Shown in pieces: positions 11,214-22,275 of a stretch of DNA of 64,000 nucleotides. How positions within the stretch are numbered: the first letter of the stretch is position 1; each line of letters opens with the position of its first letter. The stretch covers positions 2,418,001 through 2,482,000 of the forward strand of contig JACZZP010000001.1 in NCBI GenBank assembly GCA_015183035.1, written 5' to 3'. Origin of the DNA: Meloidogyne chitwoodi. Lineage: Eukaryota > Nematoda > Chromadorea > Rhabditida > Meloidogynidae. The position numbers and the translations under genes were made by a program. The notes under the pieces were generated by a model. It saw nothing but the letters and a program-made list of their open reading frames with translations, ran no database searches and was not told the DNA's origin.

Positions 11214-12510
11214 CTCCATAATTGGTGCGACGACATTTGCGCCGTTGACATTTGCGCCGCGACACTTGCGCTGCGACTTATGCGCCGACGACATTTGCGG
11301 CGACGACTTTTGCGCCGACGACTTTTGCGCCGGAAATATTTTAAAACGCGACATTTGCGCCGCCTTTAAATTTAAAAAAAAAGTAATATGTATTTATTAA
11401 AGGATTAAAAAATTATTAAAAAATTAAACTAAAATGTATCAACTAAATAAATCCGATTAAGATTCTAAATATTCATTCTTTTAAATATTTGGCTATTGTA
11501 TGTTATAGCGGACTTTTTCTTTCTGTACCGATCCGGATGAGTGAGGTGTCATTCGAAAGCTCTTGCAAAACTTAGTCGAACTAGACATGGGGGAAGTTGA
11601 TCCGACGTCTATAAGCCGAGTTACAGGTCCCCGAATATTGAAAAATTATAGGGGGGACCAAGCTCTACTAAGTGATTACTGCGGCTGCACTTTAATTATT
11701 TTCACTGATGTGAATTAATTATGTAATTTGCGCCGTAGAATAACGCATGTACCAAAAGCCAACGAGAGATGGGCTCTCAAATGAAGAAGTCATAAAACAC
11801 TCCCAATTGGTCCAAGTTTGGCGTGTTTCTAGCAAACTTCGATCCTTCATAGCTTTGTTCAAAATCGTTCAATCAAAACGATTTTGGTCTCATTCGATAG
11901 GTCTCGAAGAGTTCTTTCGAATGAGCTATATACTCATATTCGAATTTTTCACCCCAAAAATGAGCTTACTCCCCCTATGATTTTTCAATTTTCGGGGACC
12001 TGTAACTCGGCTCTTAGACGTCGGATCAACTTCCCCCATGTCTGCAAGAGCTTTCGAATGACACCTCACTCATCCGGATCGGTACAGAAAGAAAAAGTCT
12101 CTATAACATACAATATTCAAATATTTAACTGCACAAATATAGCTGCAGTCTTTTTTCATTCATTAGAGCATAAAAAAGGAATTGATATTTGGGTTGATTA
12201 TTTGCTAATTAATATTTCAAACCTGTTAGGCTGTTGAAAATTTTAATAATATCATTTAAATAAATGATTAAATTTAATTTTAAAATCATTTTAGACTTAA
12301 TTCTTTTTAAAATTTAATTTTTTAAATCTTTAATATTACTTTACTTTTTTAATTTAAAGGCGGCGCAAATGTCGCGTTTTAAAATATTTCCGGCGCAAAA
12401 GTCGTCGGCGCAAAAGTCGTCGCCGCAAATGTCGTCGGCGCATAAGTCGCAGCGCAAGTGTCGCGGCGCAAATGTCAACGGCGCAAATGTCCTGCAACCC
12501 CATAATTATC
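11214..12510. mobile_element. Foldback-like element 1 with GCGCAAATGTC-repeat arms
   Basis: The outer arms (about 11220-11370 and 12355-12505) are inverted copies of each other. Each is built from irregular repeats of a GACGACATTTGCGCC-type unit, GC-rich within very AT-rich DNA. Inside is a second inverted pair: 11515-11650 (TGTACCGATCCGGATGAG) and 11975-12110 (CTCATCCGGATCGGTACA). The central core of about 11650-11975 includes ACGCATGTACCAAAAGCC. No transposase is visible, so it is non-autonomous. Long inverted arms made of short tandem repeats resemble foldback (FB/Galileo) elements. The core is shared with the element at 13595-14750 in the opposite orientation. Confidence 0.8.
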
Positions 12511-13594
12511 TTCTTTTTTTTAATAAATTATTTGGTGGCTATAGGGAAGAGACAGTGACGTTACGGCGCAGACAATAAAGGAGATATGTCTTTGTGTGAA
12601 TTGATTTAAATTTTGTATAAACATATTTTAATAGATTTATATTTAAATTATTTAAAAATTTGAGAATTTTGGGTTTAGGTTATTTTAGAAATTATTACTA
12701 AAAATTTTATTATTTTTTATTGAAAATTTGAGGTTTTTTTGAACAATTTTAATTAACTTTTGAAATTTAATTTATTTTAAAAAATCTATAATTTTTTAAA
12801 ATAAATAATTTAATTTATTAAAGTCATTTATACAAAATTTTGAGTTTAAATGTATTTATTTTTAAATTTAAAGTCTGCGCCATAACACCCTTGCGCCCAA
12901 CTATCCCTACCCCTTGAATAATATTAAATGTTTTTTCCTTCATTTTAACCATATTATTTTTAATTCTTTTTTAAATTTTTTCTGTTGCATTTTTTACTGA
13001 TTTTCACGCTTCTAAATAATTAAAAAATAAAATAAAATAATAAACTGTTCATTTAGTGTTCTTTTTTTTAATTTTCCTTGCACTACCTTCCACCATAAAC
13101 CACTTCCGTCATAAATAATTTACCTCTTTTTCTTATTTTTATCTAAAATATGATCAAATCAATCTTTTTCTTATTTTTTGACTTGTGTGTGCATTTTATT
13201 AGAGCCAGCTGTATATTTTGACACATATTTTATTTTTTAAATAATTGCTGTTTGGTCAGTTATTATTTTTTTTTTAATTTGTTGGTCGTCTATTTTTAAT
13301 TAAGGAGATAAGATAAAGAAAAAAATAAAAATTTGAATTATTTAATATTATTTTTTAATTTTTTTTTGATAAAAGAATAGACGGTAATTGACAATTTGAG
13401 TCTAAGAAAAATTAAAAATTAACTACCTACAAATTATATATTTTTTTTTGATAAAATCTATTAATTAATATAAAATAATTATATAACTACTTTTTTATAA
13501 TTATTATTTATAATAATTAAAATATATATTAATGCATTAAAATTATTAATATTTGCATTTACTCTTTGAGAGACTCTAATTGGAGTTGTTACGG
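12511..13594. other. AT-rich spacer between two elements
   Basis: AT-rich DNA with one GC-richer phrase (CTGCGCCATAACACCCTTGC, about 12874-12893) that may be a remnant of the same element family. No gene was found. Confidence 0.5.
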
Positions 13595-14750
13595 ATAAGG
13601 TTGTTAACTTTTGTTTTCCGGAATTACATAAATCTCTTCAGAGCGACTGTGCTAAAGGCCACTCTCTCGTCTGATAAAGACGCAGAAAAACTAACCAGTG
13701 GATAGTTGAGGTCAGAGAAACGTCAAAATGACCTGCTCTTTTCCAGAACTGTAGACATTTCTCTGCGTCTTTTGCAGATGAGAGAGTGGCCTTTATCACA
13801 GTCGCTCTGAAGAGATTTATGGGTACACCCCAGTTGACCGCAGCCCAGTTGACCGCAGCCCAGTTGACCGCAGCCCAGTTGACCGCAGCCCAGTTGACCG
13901 CTGCCCAGTTGACCGCAGCCCAGTTGACCGCAGCCCAGTTGACCGCAGCCCAGTTGACCGCAGGCCCAGTTGACCGCAGGCCCAGTTGACCGCAGGCCCA
14001 GTTGACCGCAGGCCCAGTTGACCGCAGGCCCAGTTGACCGCAGCAATGGATATTATATACGGGGAATATCAAATAATTTTAACGTTGATTAAAAATTTAA
14101 GGTCGCTTTAGTATATGGGTCCGGTCTTAGAACATGTAATACATATCATTCGATTCCTCTCGTAGAGCTGAGTACGAGTATATAAGAATTTCTTACCGGA
14201 GATAAGTACTTGCCGAGATACAAGTCTCTGAAATTCGAAAAACCATAGGGGGGACAAAGCTCTTTTTTGGGTGAAAAATTCGTTTATACAAATGATAGCT
14301 CATTTGAAAGTGCTCTTCGAGACCTATCGAATGAGACCAAAATCGTCTTGATTGAAGATTATGAACAAAGTTATGAAGGATCTAAGTTTGCTGGAAACAC
14401 GCCAAACTTGGACCTATTGGGAGTGTTTTATCACTTCTTCATTTGGGAGCTCATCTCTCGTTGGCTTTTGGTACATGCGTTATTCTATGGCGCAAATACA
14501 ACAAAATAATTAATTCAGTGATTAATTGTAGAGGGGGAAGATTCTTATGTTTTATGCTAGGATTGATAGAAGAGCGGCCTTGGACCTGCGGTCAACTGGG
14601 CTGCGGTCAACTGGGCGCGGTCAACTGGGCGCGGTCAACTGGGCGCGGTCAACTGGGCGCGGTCAACTGGGCGCGGTCAACTGGGCAGCGGTCAACTGGC
14701 CTGCTCCCGAGATTTATGTAGAACCGGAAAACAGGAAAGTTAACAACCCT
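13595..14750. mobile_element. Foldback-like element 2 with GTTGACCGCAGCC-repeat arms
   Basis: The ends are inverted: GTTGTTAACTTTTGTTTTCCGG near 13600 and CCGGAAAACAGGAAAGTTAAC near 14727. The left arm contains a small inverted repeat of the AGAGCGACTGTG family (13620-13820), then about 14 tandem copies of CAGTTGACCGCAGCC. The right arm (14585-14700) has about eight copies of the complementary GCGGTCAACTGGGC unit. The core 14210-14510 is the reverse complement of the core of element 1 (ATGAGACCAAAATCGTCTTG; CCAAAAGCCAACGAG read in reverse). No transposase is visible. Confidence 0.8.
13832..14042. repeat. 15-bp minisatellite CAGTTGACCGCAGCC
   Basis: Near-perfect head-to-tail units. The first nine end in GCAGCC, or GCTGCC in one, and later ones end in GCAGGCC, so two subtypes have been amplified separately. 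Because the unit is close to a multiple of three, the array produces spurious open frames on both strands, which are not genes. Confidence 0.9.
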
Positions 14751-15552
14751 AGTTATTGAATATTAGCATTTTTTAAAAAATAAAATAATTTAAAATTATA
14801 ATATAATTTTTTTTTTAAATTAATTTAATTAATTATAAAACTTTTTTTAATATTTTAAATATTTTTTAGAGTTCATAAGTTCCCCATTTTGTCAATTAAT
14901 TTGTTTAAATTAAATTTTAAAATTTTATTTTTTGATTTAAATATCCTTTTTACAAAAAAACTTTTTTACTCAAATATATAAATTTTTTAAAAAATTTATT
15001 TTATTTTCTTTGAATTCACTAATATTTAATAATAATAATAATAAATTGAAAAGGTTGCGGCTGTTTGCTTTTTAAAAATTTTTATTAAAAAAATTTAGAT
15101 TTTTTTCTTAATTAATTTTCTTTTTCTTCTGTTATTTGCGTGCTTTGGGTTTTACATCAAATATTTTATTTTCCTTTTATAGTAGCTTTTGCTTTTTTAT
15201 TATTATTTTTATGCCTAAACTTTTGTCTTAAAATTATATTATTCTTAACAAATTAATTATTATAATTATTTTTATTAAATATAAAAATACGTCAGATTTT
15301 TAATAAAAATAAAATTAATAAAAATAAAATGCCAAAAACACTAATTATTTATTTATTAAAAATCAAAATATTACAGACTAAAAAACTTTATATAATTACT
15401 ATATTTATATGAAAGAGACATTTTTTAATAAAATTAAGTAATATTTATGTATATTATTATTTGTGAATTATTTGCATATTTATAAGGGAATAAATTTATA
15501 ATAAAAAGTATTATTATAATAGATATATTTTTATATATTTTCTTTTTACAAT
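14751..15552. other. AT-rich intergenic, nothing recognised
   Basis: Almost pure A/T with short (AAT)n runs. No open frame or structured element stands out. Confidence 0.5.
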
Positions 15553-15878
15553 TAAAAAATCAGAATATTAGTAAAATCAGAATTAAAAAATTAGGAATTA
15601 AAATCAGAATTAGTATATCAGAATTAGTAAAATCAGAATTAAATATCAGAATTAGTAAAATCAGAATTAAATATCAGAATTAAAAATCAGAAATTAAAAT
15701 CAGAATTAAAAATCAGAAATTAACAGAAATTAGTAAAATCAGAATTAAAAAATTAGAAATTAAAAAATCAGAAATTAAAATCAGAATTAGTAAATCAGAA
15801 TTAGTAAAATCAGAATTAAAATATCAGAATTAAAAATCAGAAATTAAAATCAGAATTAGTAAAATCAGAATTATCAAT
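15553..15878. repeat. AT-rich minisatellite built on AATCAGAATTA
   Basis: About 20 irregular head-to-tail units of ATCAGAATTAGTAAA and ATCAGAATTAAAA, with variable A/T spacers. It has the look of an array evolving by slippage. No function can be read from it. Confidence 0.9.
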
Positions 15879-17754
15879 AATAAATTAATAATAAAATTCA
15901 AACCCTTCATATACCTATTAATTATAATTATTAAAATAAAGTACATTAGTACTTTATTAAATTTAATTTCATTAATATTAAATTTATTTAATTATTTTTA
16001 ATTATTTATTTATTCATTACTCTATCCTATTTTCACCTTTCCAATCTTTTTTATTTATATTTTATTGTCTGGCCCACAGATTTTAAAAATTAGATTAAAA
16101 GTGCTTTTTTTGGCAAAAAAAAAGAGTTTATTATTTTTGGAAAAATAATAAAAATAAAAGCTTTTATATTTTGATGAAAAAATATAATTTTGCAAATTGC
16201 TAAAGTCAACCGAGATTTTTTTAGAATTTTTTTTGGTTTTTTTTGTACTATTTTTAATTTATTTAGTGCTGCTCTAAATTTTTTTTAATATAATTTTAAA
16301 AATTGAGTAAAAAAAAATTGTAGCTATTTAAATAAAATATAGGGTAAAAGCATTAATTATTTATTTAAATAAAAAATTAAAAAAATATTCACACAACAAT
16401 CATCATTTTTCTCATTAAATATTATTTTATTAACTATTTTTCTCTCTTCTTCTTTTACACATTTTTCAATTAAAATAAAATTATTTTTACATATATTAGC
16501 TCTATGAGACATTATTTTTTTTATAATAATATTTAAATATTATTAAAAAAATAAATAATATTTATTACTTTTACATTTTTAATTAGAGTAAATCTATTTT
16601 TTTATTTAATAATATTTTTGCTTAATTTATAGGATAATTCACCGACTAACAATTCACCTTTTAATAGCTTTTATTTTTATTTAAAATTTTTAGGAATAAG
16701 TCAGAGTGGGATAAATATTAATTATTATTTTGGACCCTTTATTCTTTACAAAAATGGAAAAATTATTTTTTTTTGAAACATTAAACTATTTTTTAATTAA
16801 TTTTAGGTGAATTGTCTATTCGGTGAATTTAATTTAACTATTAATTTAATTAATTAAAAATTAAATTAATTATTAAATTTAGTAATATTAAAAAAAATAA
16901 AAAATATTTTTTTCTAATAAATATAAAAATTATTAAAAAAAAATATAAATTTATTAAGGTATTTTTTAAAAAAATAAAAATAAATTCTGCGCATTCCACA
17001 TTTTTAAAAAAAATTTTAATATTAATATTCATTCACATATTTAATATTTTTAACCAATTTTTATTTTCTTCTCTTCCCTTTTTTTATTTATTTTTATTTT
17101 TTTCTCGTGCCTGTCTCTGCCGTTCGCCCTACACAATCCCTTAGAGTTGCGGATAGGAAAAATTAAAAATATAAAAATAAATATTTTTTAAAAGAAAATA
17201 TATAATTATTTAAAATTATTATTTATTTTAAATTATTATTATTATTTTTAAAATTATTTAAAAATAATTAATAGGGACAATTCACTGAAAAACAATTCAC
17301 TGAAAGTGTCGTTTTGAGTCTTATTTAATTTCAGAATATTTTTTAAAAATATTTATTAATTAATTTCAGAACATTTTTGAACATTCTGAAAATTTAAACA
17401 TTGTTCAGAATAAAAAAATTATTTTTTTTATTATTTTTTCTAATTAACGTAATAATAATATTTTCTAAAAATATTAAAAATTAATTTTCTCAATATTTAT
17501 TTTAATTTTTAATTTTGTCAAAACTTATTTAAATCAAAAATTCTCTCCTCTTTTTTTTCCTCATAAAAAATAAAAATAAAAAAATATTTGATTAATTTTT
17601 TAATTTTATTAAAAAAAATAAATAATATGTTGCTAAAAATTATTTATTTATTTATTTAAAATTAAAAATGTATATTTATCAAATAATTTTTATTTTTTTA
17701 TTTTATTTTAGAATATTTATTTAAAATATTATCAGTAAAAAAAAAATTTTTTTT
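15879..17754. other. AT-rich intergenic, nothing recognised
   Basis: Low-complexity A/T DNA. Short phrases ATTCACCGACTAACAATTCACC (16638) and ATTCACTGAAAAACAATTCACTG (17280) with GGTGAATTGTC (16806) suggest a degraded inverted repeat, but no boundaries can be set. Confidence 0.4.
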
Positions 17755-18097
17755 TGTTCCCTTACCTCTATAAGTAAAGGAAGAGGAACAATTATAAAAA
17801 ATTAAATAAATAATTAATTTAAAAATAATAATATTGCAAATATGTATATATAAGTGAATATTAATATGAATTTAATTATATAATTGTTAAAAAAAATTTT
17901 TTTTTTGTTCCCTTACCTCTATAAGTAAAGGAAGAGGAACAATTATAAAAAATTAAATGATTAATTAATTTAAAAATAATAATAATATTGCAAATATATA
18001 TACCTAAATGAATATTAATATAAATTTAATTATATAATTGTTAAAAAAAAATTAATTTTTTTGTTCCCTTACCTCTATAAGTAATGGTAGTGGAACA
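17755..18097. repeat. Three tandem copies of a 36-bp hairpin within a ~152-bp unit
   Basis: TGTTCCCTTACCTCTATAAG followed by TAAAGGAAGAGGAACA occurs at 17755, 17906 and 18062, about 152-156 bp apart. Each copy has similar AT flanks (ATTATAAAAAATTAAAT). The third copy has diverged (GGTAGTGGAACA). Further single copies are at 19802 (inverted), 20435, 26671 and 29720. Confidence 0.85.
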
Positions 18098-20434
18098 ATT
18101 ATAAATAAATTAAATTAAAAAAAAATTTTTTTTCTTAGCGGGTGAATAAGTATGAGACTCTATTAAGCTCTTTTTTTCAATCTAAATTTTATTAGCCCCC
18201 TACAAAATTTCTTTTCTTCAATTTACTCATAAGGCACACGCTTATCTTAATTTTTAAAAATTTAAAAAATACTTTAAAAACAATAAAATTAATAACAAAA
18301 ATATCAATTTAATTTTATTTATTAATTTATTTATTTAAAATTTGTCTACTTATTTGTGTGTGGCATTTTCATTTTTAAAAATTTAGACATTTTGCACTTT
18401 TTTTTAAAAATAAGTTTAAAGTTTATTCAAAATAAAATAAATATTTACTTGTTTTTTAATTATTTTTATTTATTTTAAAAAAAAGATTTAAAATATCCTT
18501 TTATTTATTAAAAAAGAAAAATTAATTTTATTTTTAAAAATTCAATTTTTATTTTAATTTTAGGCTATTTTGTTGTTAAAAACAATTCTTTTATTTTATT
18601 TTGTGTTTTGTTGTTTATATTTTTCAGTTATTTTTTTTTTATTTATTTTTTTTTTTATTTATTTTTTTAATTGACCAAAAAAATTGGGGAATTTATTTTT
18701 TATTTATTTATTTCTGAAAAAAGATTTATGTATTTATTTTTAAATTTATTTATTTTTAAATTTATTTATTTTAAATGACTAATAATTAATGACCAAATTA
18801 ATATTTAATAAAAAAAATATAAATTTTTTTTTTAAATTAAAATAAAATATTTAATAATTAAAAATGTCTACTTTTCTAGTAGTATTAATGCTTCATTTAC
18901 TCAAATTAAATAATTAAAAAATTAAATTAAATTAAATTAAATTTTTAAATTTTTTTAATATTAAACAATGCCTCTTTTTACCTATTTTTAAACATTTTAA
19001 AATAAATAAAAATAAAATTTATATTTTCTTTCAAAAAAAACTAATAAACAAAACACTAAAATCCACTCCTTTTCTCCTATATTATTCATCAAATAAAAAA
19101 ATTAAAAAAATATCTACTTTATTAATACCAATATATTTAATTTATTTATTTACCCTTAAAAAACAATTGTCAATTTTCTTTAATAAAAAAAATATTTTTT
19201 TTTATTTTTTTAAATTCCCCCAACTGTGCAATAATTTTATTTTTTTTTAAAGCTTATTTCTCTCTTCTTATTTCTCTCTTCTTTTAAATAATAATAATAT
19301 TCTTTGGCCTTAATTATTCTCTCTTTTTTATTTTTATATCTTTGTCCACAATTATTTATTTTTATTTTTGGTCAATTTCATTAAATTAATGTGTCTTTTT
19401 TTTGAGACTGATAAATTTTTTTTATTTATTTTTTATTTATTCCAGTCGTTTTTTGGCCATTTTCCTCTCTCAAGAGAATTTATTTATTTTTTATTTTTTG
19501 TTCAAAATAGTTGCTAAATTGGAGTTTTGTCTTTTTTTATTTAAAAATAGTAACAAAAAAACTTTAAAAAATATATTAAAATACCCCTAAGAGATTAATA
19601 TAAATAAATCTAAAAAAAATGTCTGTGAAGGTTATCTCTTATATTTAAAAATACAAAATTAAATAAATAAAATAAAAAATAAAATATATTTTTTATTCTA
19701 AAAGTCTTTAAAAGAATTAAAAAGTCTCTTCCTTTTATATTTTTTTAATATAAATTGTTAAAAGTTAATTAAACTTTTTTTAAATTTATTTTACTTATAA
19801 TTGTACCACTACCATTACTTATAGAGGCAAGGGAACAAAAAAAAAATTTTTTTTTTAACAATTATATAATTAAATTTATATTAATATTCATATATATATT
19901 TGCAATATTATTATTATTTTTAAATTAATTATTTATTTAATTTTTTAAATTTATTTTCATGAATATTCCCTCTCTTTTCTCTCTATTTTTATTCTTCTTT
20001 ATCAAAAATAAATAAATAAATAAATTTATCTATTTTTTGTGTTCATCATTTTTCTTATATTTTAATATAAAATAGTTTCCATTTTTGTGTTTTTTATTCC
20101 TCTATTTTTTGTCTTCGGCTGGCACCGACATATCCGGCCGTCACTGACTCTTTTTTTAGAAAAGGAGAAAAACAAAAAACTGAGAAGAATTTACTGGCCT
20201 TTGGTCGTTAAATAATTTATTTATATAATAAATAAATATAGACATGCTTTTATTAAAAACAACTAAATATTTATTTATTTTTATTTATTTTTGTGTTGCA
20301 AAATAAATATTTTTTAAATTTATTTATCTTTTTTTTTAAAAATAACATGTTAATAATTAAAGAATATTTAAATATATTTTTTATTTTTATATTAATGAAT
20401 TTTTAAAAAATTTAAAAAAAAAAAAATTTTTTTT
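18098..20434. other. AT-rich intergenic, one inverted hairpin copy
   Basis: Mostly A/T. An inverted copy of the TGTTCC...GGAACA hairpin lies at 19802-19837. A short GC-richer phrase at 20112-20145 (GGCTGGCACCGACATATCC) is unexplained. No gene is seen. Confidence 0.5.
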
Positions 20435-20470
20435 TGTTCCCTTACCTCTATAAGTAATGGTAGTGGAACA
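20435..20470 (+). repeat. Dispersed 36-bp hairpin (TGTTCCCTTACC family)
   Basis: A single copy with the GGTAGTGGAACA right half, flanked on both sides by A-run/T-run junctions (AAAAAATTTTTTT). The same flank accompanies most copies in this window. Confidence 0.8.
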
Positions 20471-20940
20471 ATAAAAAAAATTAAATTAAAAAAAAATTTT
20501 TTTTTTAATTTAAAAGAAAACAAAAGTTATGCCCACACACCACTAATAATTTAAATTTTTTTTAATTTTTAAAAATTATTTAATTTTTCTTGAATAATTG
20601 TGTTCTTCGTAAATAAATTAAATTAAATTAAAAAAAAAATAATTTTAAATATCCGGTCATATATTTATTTATTTTTTATTTATTTTAACCTATTTAAATA
20701 TTAAAAAAAAATTATTTTTTATTTTTAATTTATTTGTTTATCTGTTTTTAATATTTATTTAAATAAATAAATTTTTTGAGAATTTATAAAAATTATGGAA
20801 AATTTTATTTATTTTTATTTTTTAATTTTTTTGGATTAAAAAAATTAAAAAAAGACATCTCAGCAATCCTAAAATATTTTTAAAAATTTAATAAAAATAT
20901 TTTTAAAAAATTTATTCAAATAAATTTTTAATTGTAAATC

Positions 20941-21128
20941 GGTACTTACGTATTATCCCTAAGCACTTTTGCGGACTTTTTTTGCGGACAAATTTATATA
21001 TAAATAGACAATTTGAATAATAAAATCTTATTTAATTTTTTAGTCTATTTTTTATTTATAATGAAAAAATAAATTTGTCCGCAAAAAAAAAAGTCCGCAA
21101 AAGTGTTGAGGGATAATACGTAAGTACC
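20941..21128. mobile_element. 188-bp MITE with GGTACTTACGTATTATCCC ends
   Basis: The terminal inverted repeat GGTACTTACGTATTATCCCT...GCACTTTTGCGGAC is answered by GTCCGCAAAAGTGTTGAGGG...GTAAGTACC. The interior is AT-rich and non-coding. The inner GCGGAC...GTCCGC motif is shared with larger elements at 57546 and 49160 and with fragments near 63190. Confidence 0.85.
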
Positions 21129-21473
21129 TGTTCCTTTTTTATTTTTAATAAAAAAACATAATTTTTTAAAATTTAATAAAATTAAAAAATTAATTTTTAA
21201 ACAAATTAATTAAATTTATAACCTTAAAATATTAAAAATTAATTTTTTTTTAATTTTAATATTTTATTAATATTTTTAAAAAAAAATCCCCCTTTCTTTA
21301 ACAATTTCTGTTCTGCGCGAGACTAAAAAAATTTTTTTTATGATCATTAAATAAGATAAATAATTTAAAAAAAATAATTTAATTTAATTTATTTTTTAAA
21401 AAATAAAAAAAATATTTTCCAACACTTTAGAATATTTTAAAAATATTATTGTTCTTCTATTTTTTATAAAAAT

Positions 21474-21723
21474 AGAGTTGTACACTTTTCTGTTTTCCGG
21501 AATTACATAATTCTCTTCAGAGCGACTGTGATAAAGGCCACTCTCTCGTCTGATAAAGACGCAGAAAAACTGACCAGTGGATAGTTGAGGTCAGAGAAAC
21601 GTCAAATGACCTGCCCTTTTCCGGACACATTTCTGCGTCTTTATCACATGAGAGAGTGGCCTTTATCACAGTCTCTCTGAAGAGAATTATGTAATTCCGG
21701 AATATAGAAAAGTGTACAACTCT
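21474..21723. mobile_element. 250-bp MITE, AGAGCGACTGTG family
   Basis: The ends AGAGTTGTACACTTTTC and GAAAAGTGTACAACTCT are perfect inverses, followed inward by CCGGAATTACAT and ATGTAATTCCGG. The interior phrases (CTCTTCAGAGCGACTGTGAT, GATAAAGACGCAGAAAAAC) recur at 13620, 56447 and 57103. No open frame is plausible. Confidence 0.9.
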
Positions 21724-22083
21724 AATAAAAAATATTAAAATTTAAAAAATAATTAATTTTAACAGATTAATCTTTTTTTATTAAATTAATTAATAATTTT
21801 CGTAATTTTTTATCTTACTTTAAAAAATTGTTTTTTATTATTATGAACATTATTAAATTTATTTTTAGACAAAAATCGCAAAAAAAAAAATAAAAAAGCA
21901 GGAAAAATGTTCTTAATCTTTGCGCCCTTAATTTAAAAAAAAATTATTTTATTTTCTTGTTCCTTTAAAAAATAAATAATAATACGGATATTATTTAAAT
22001 AAATTAATGAAAGATTTATTATTTATATTTTTCTCACAACACTTTAATACAGTAATAAATTAATTATTTATTTTAATGGAAGC

Positions 22084-22275
22084 AGGCAAGTTTACCGCAA
22101 GGCCAGTTTATCGCAGGGCTATAACTTATTTTATATTTACCTAAAATTTTCGACCCAAGCATCATTCGACTCAGCTCAATGAGCTGAGTCGAATGACATT
22201 AAGATCTTTATTATATGACAATTATAAACAGAGTTATAGCCCTGCGTTAAACCGGCCATGCGATAAATCGGGGTG
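22084..22275. mobile_element. Small foldback element (TTTACCGCAAGGCC ends)
   Basis: The left end AAGTTTACCGCAAGGCCAG...TATCGCAGGGCTATAAC is answered by GTTATAGCCCTGCG...CCGGCCATGCGATAAA. The centre is a strong palindrome, CATTCGACTCAGCTC / GAGCTGAGTCGAATG. The end units resemble the GACCGCAGCC repeats of element 2 without tandem amplification. It is non-coding. Confidence 0.75.

Noticed and set aside
11169..11400. Two overlapping plus-strand open frames rich in RRRHLRR and DDFCADD
   Set aside because: They arise from the GCGCAAATGTC repeat arm of foldback element 1, and the same DNA reads open in two frames.
13638..14072. Minus-strand open frame of 144 codons made of repeated NWAAVNWA, with overlapping frames on both strands
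   Set aside because: It is the translation of the 15-bp CAGTTGACCGCAGCC array, open in several frames at once because the unit is a multiple of three. There is no start context, splice partner or conserved domain.
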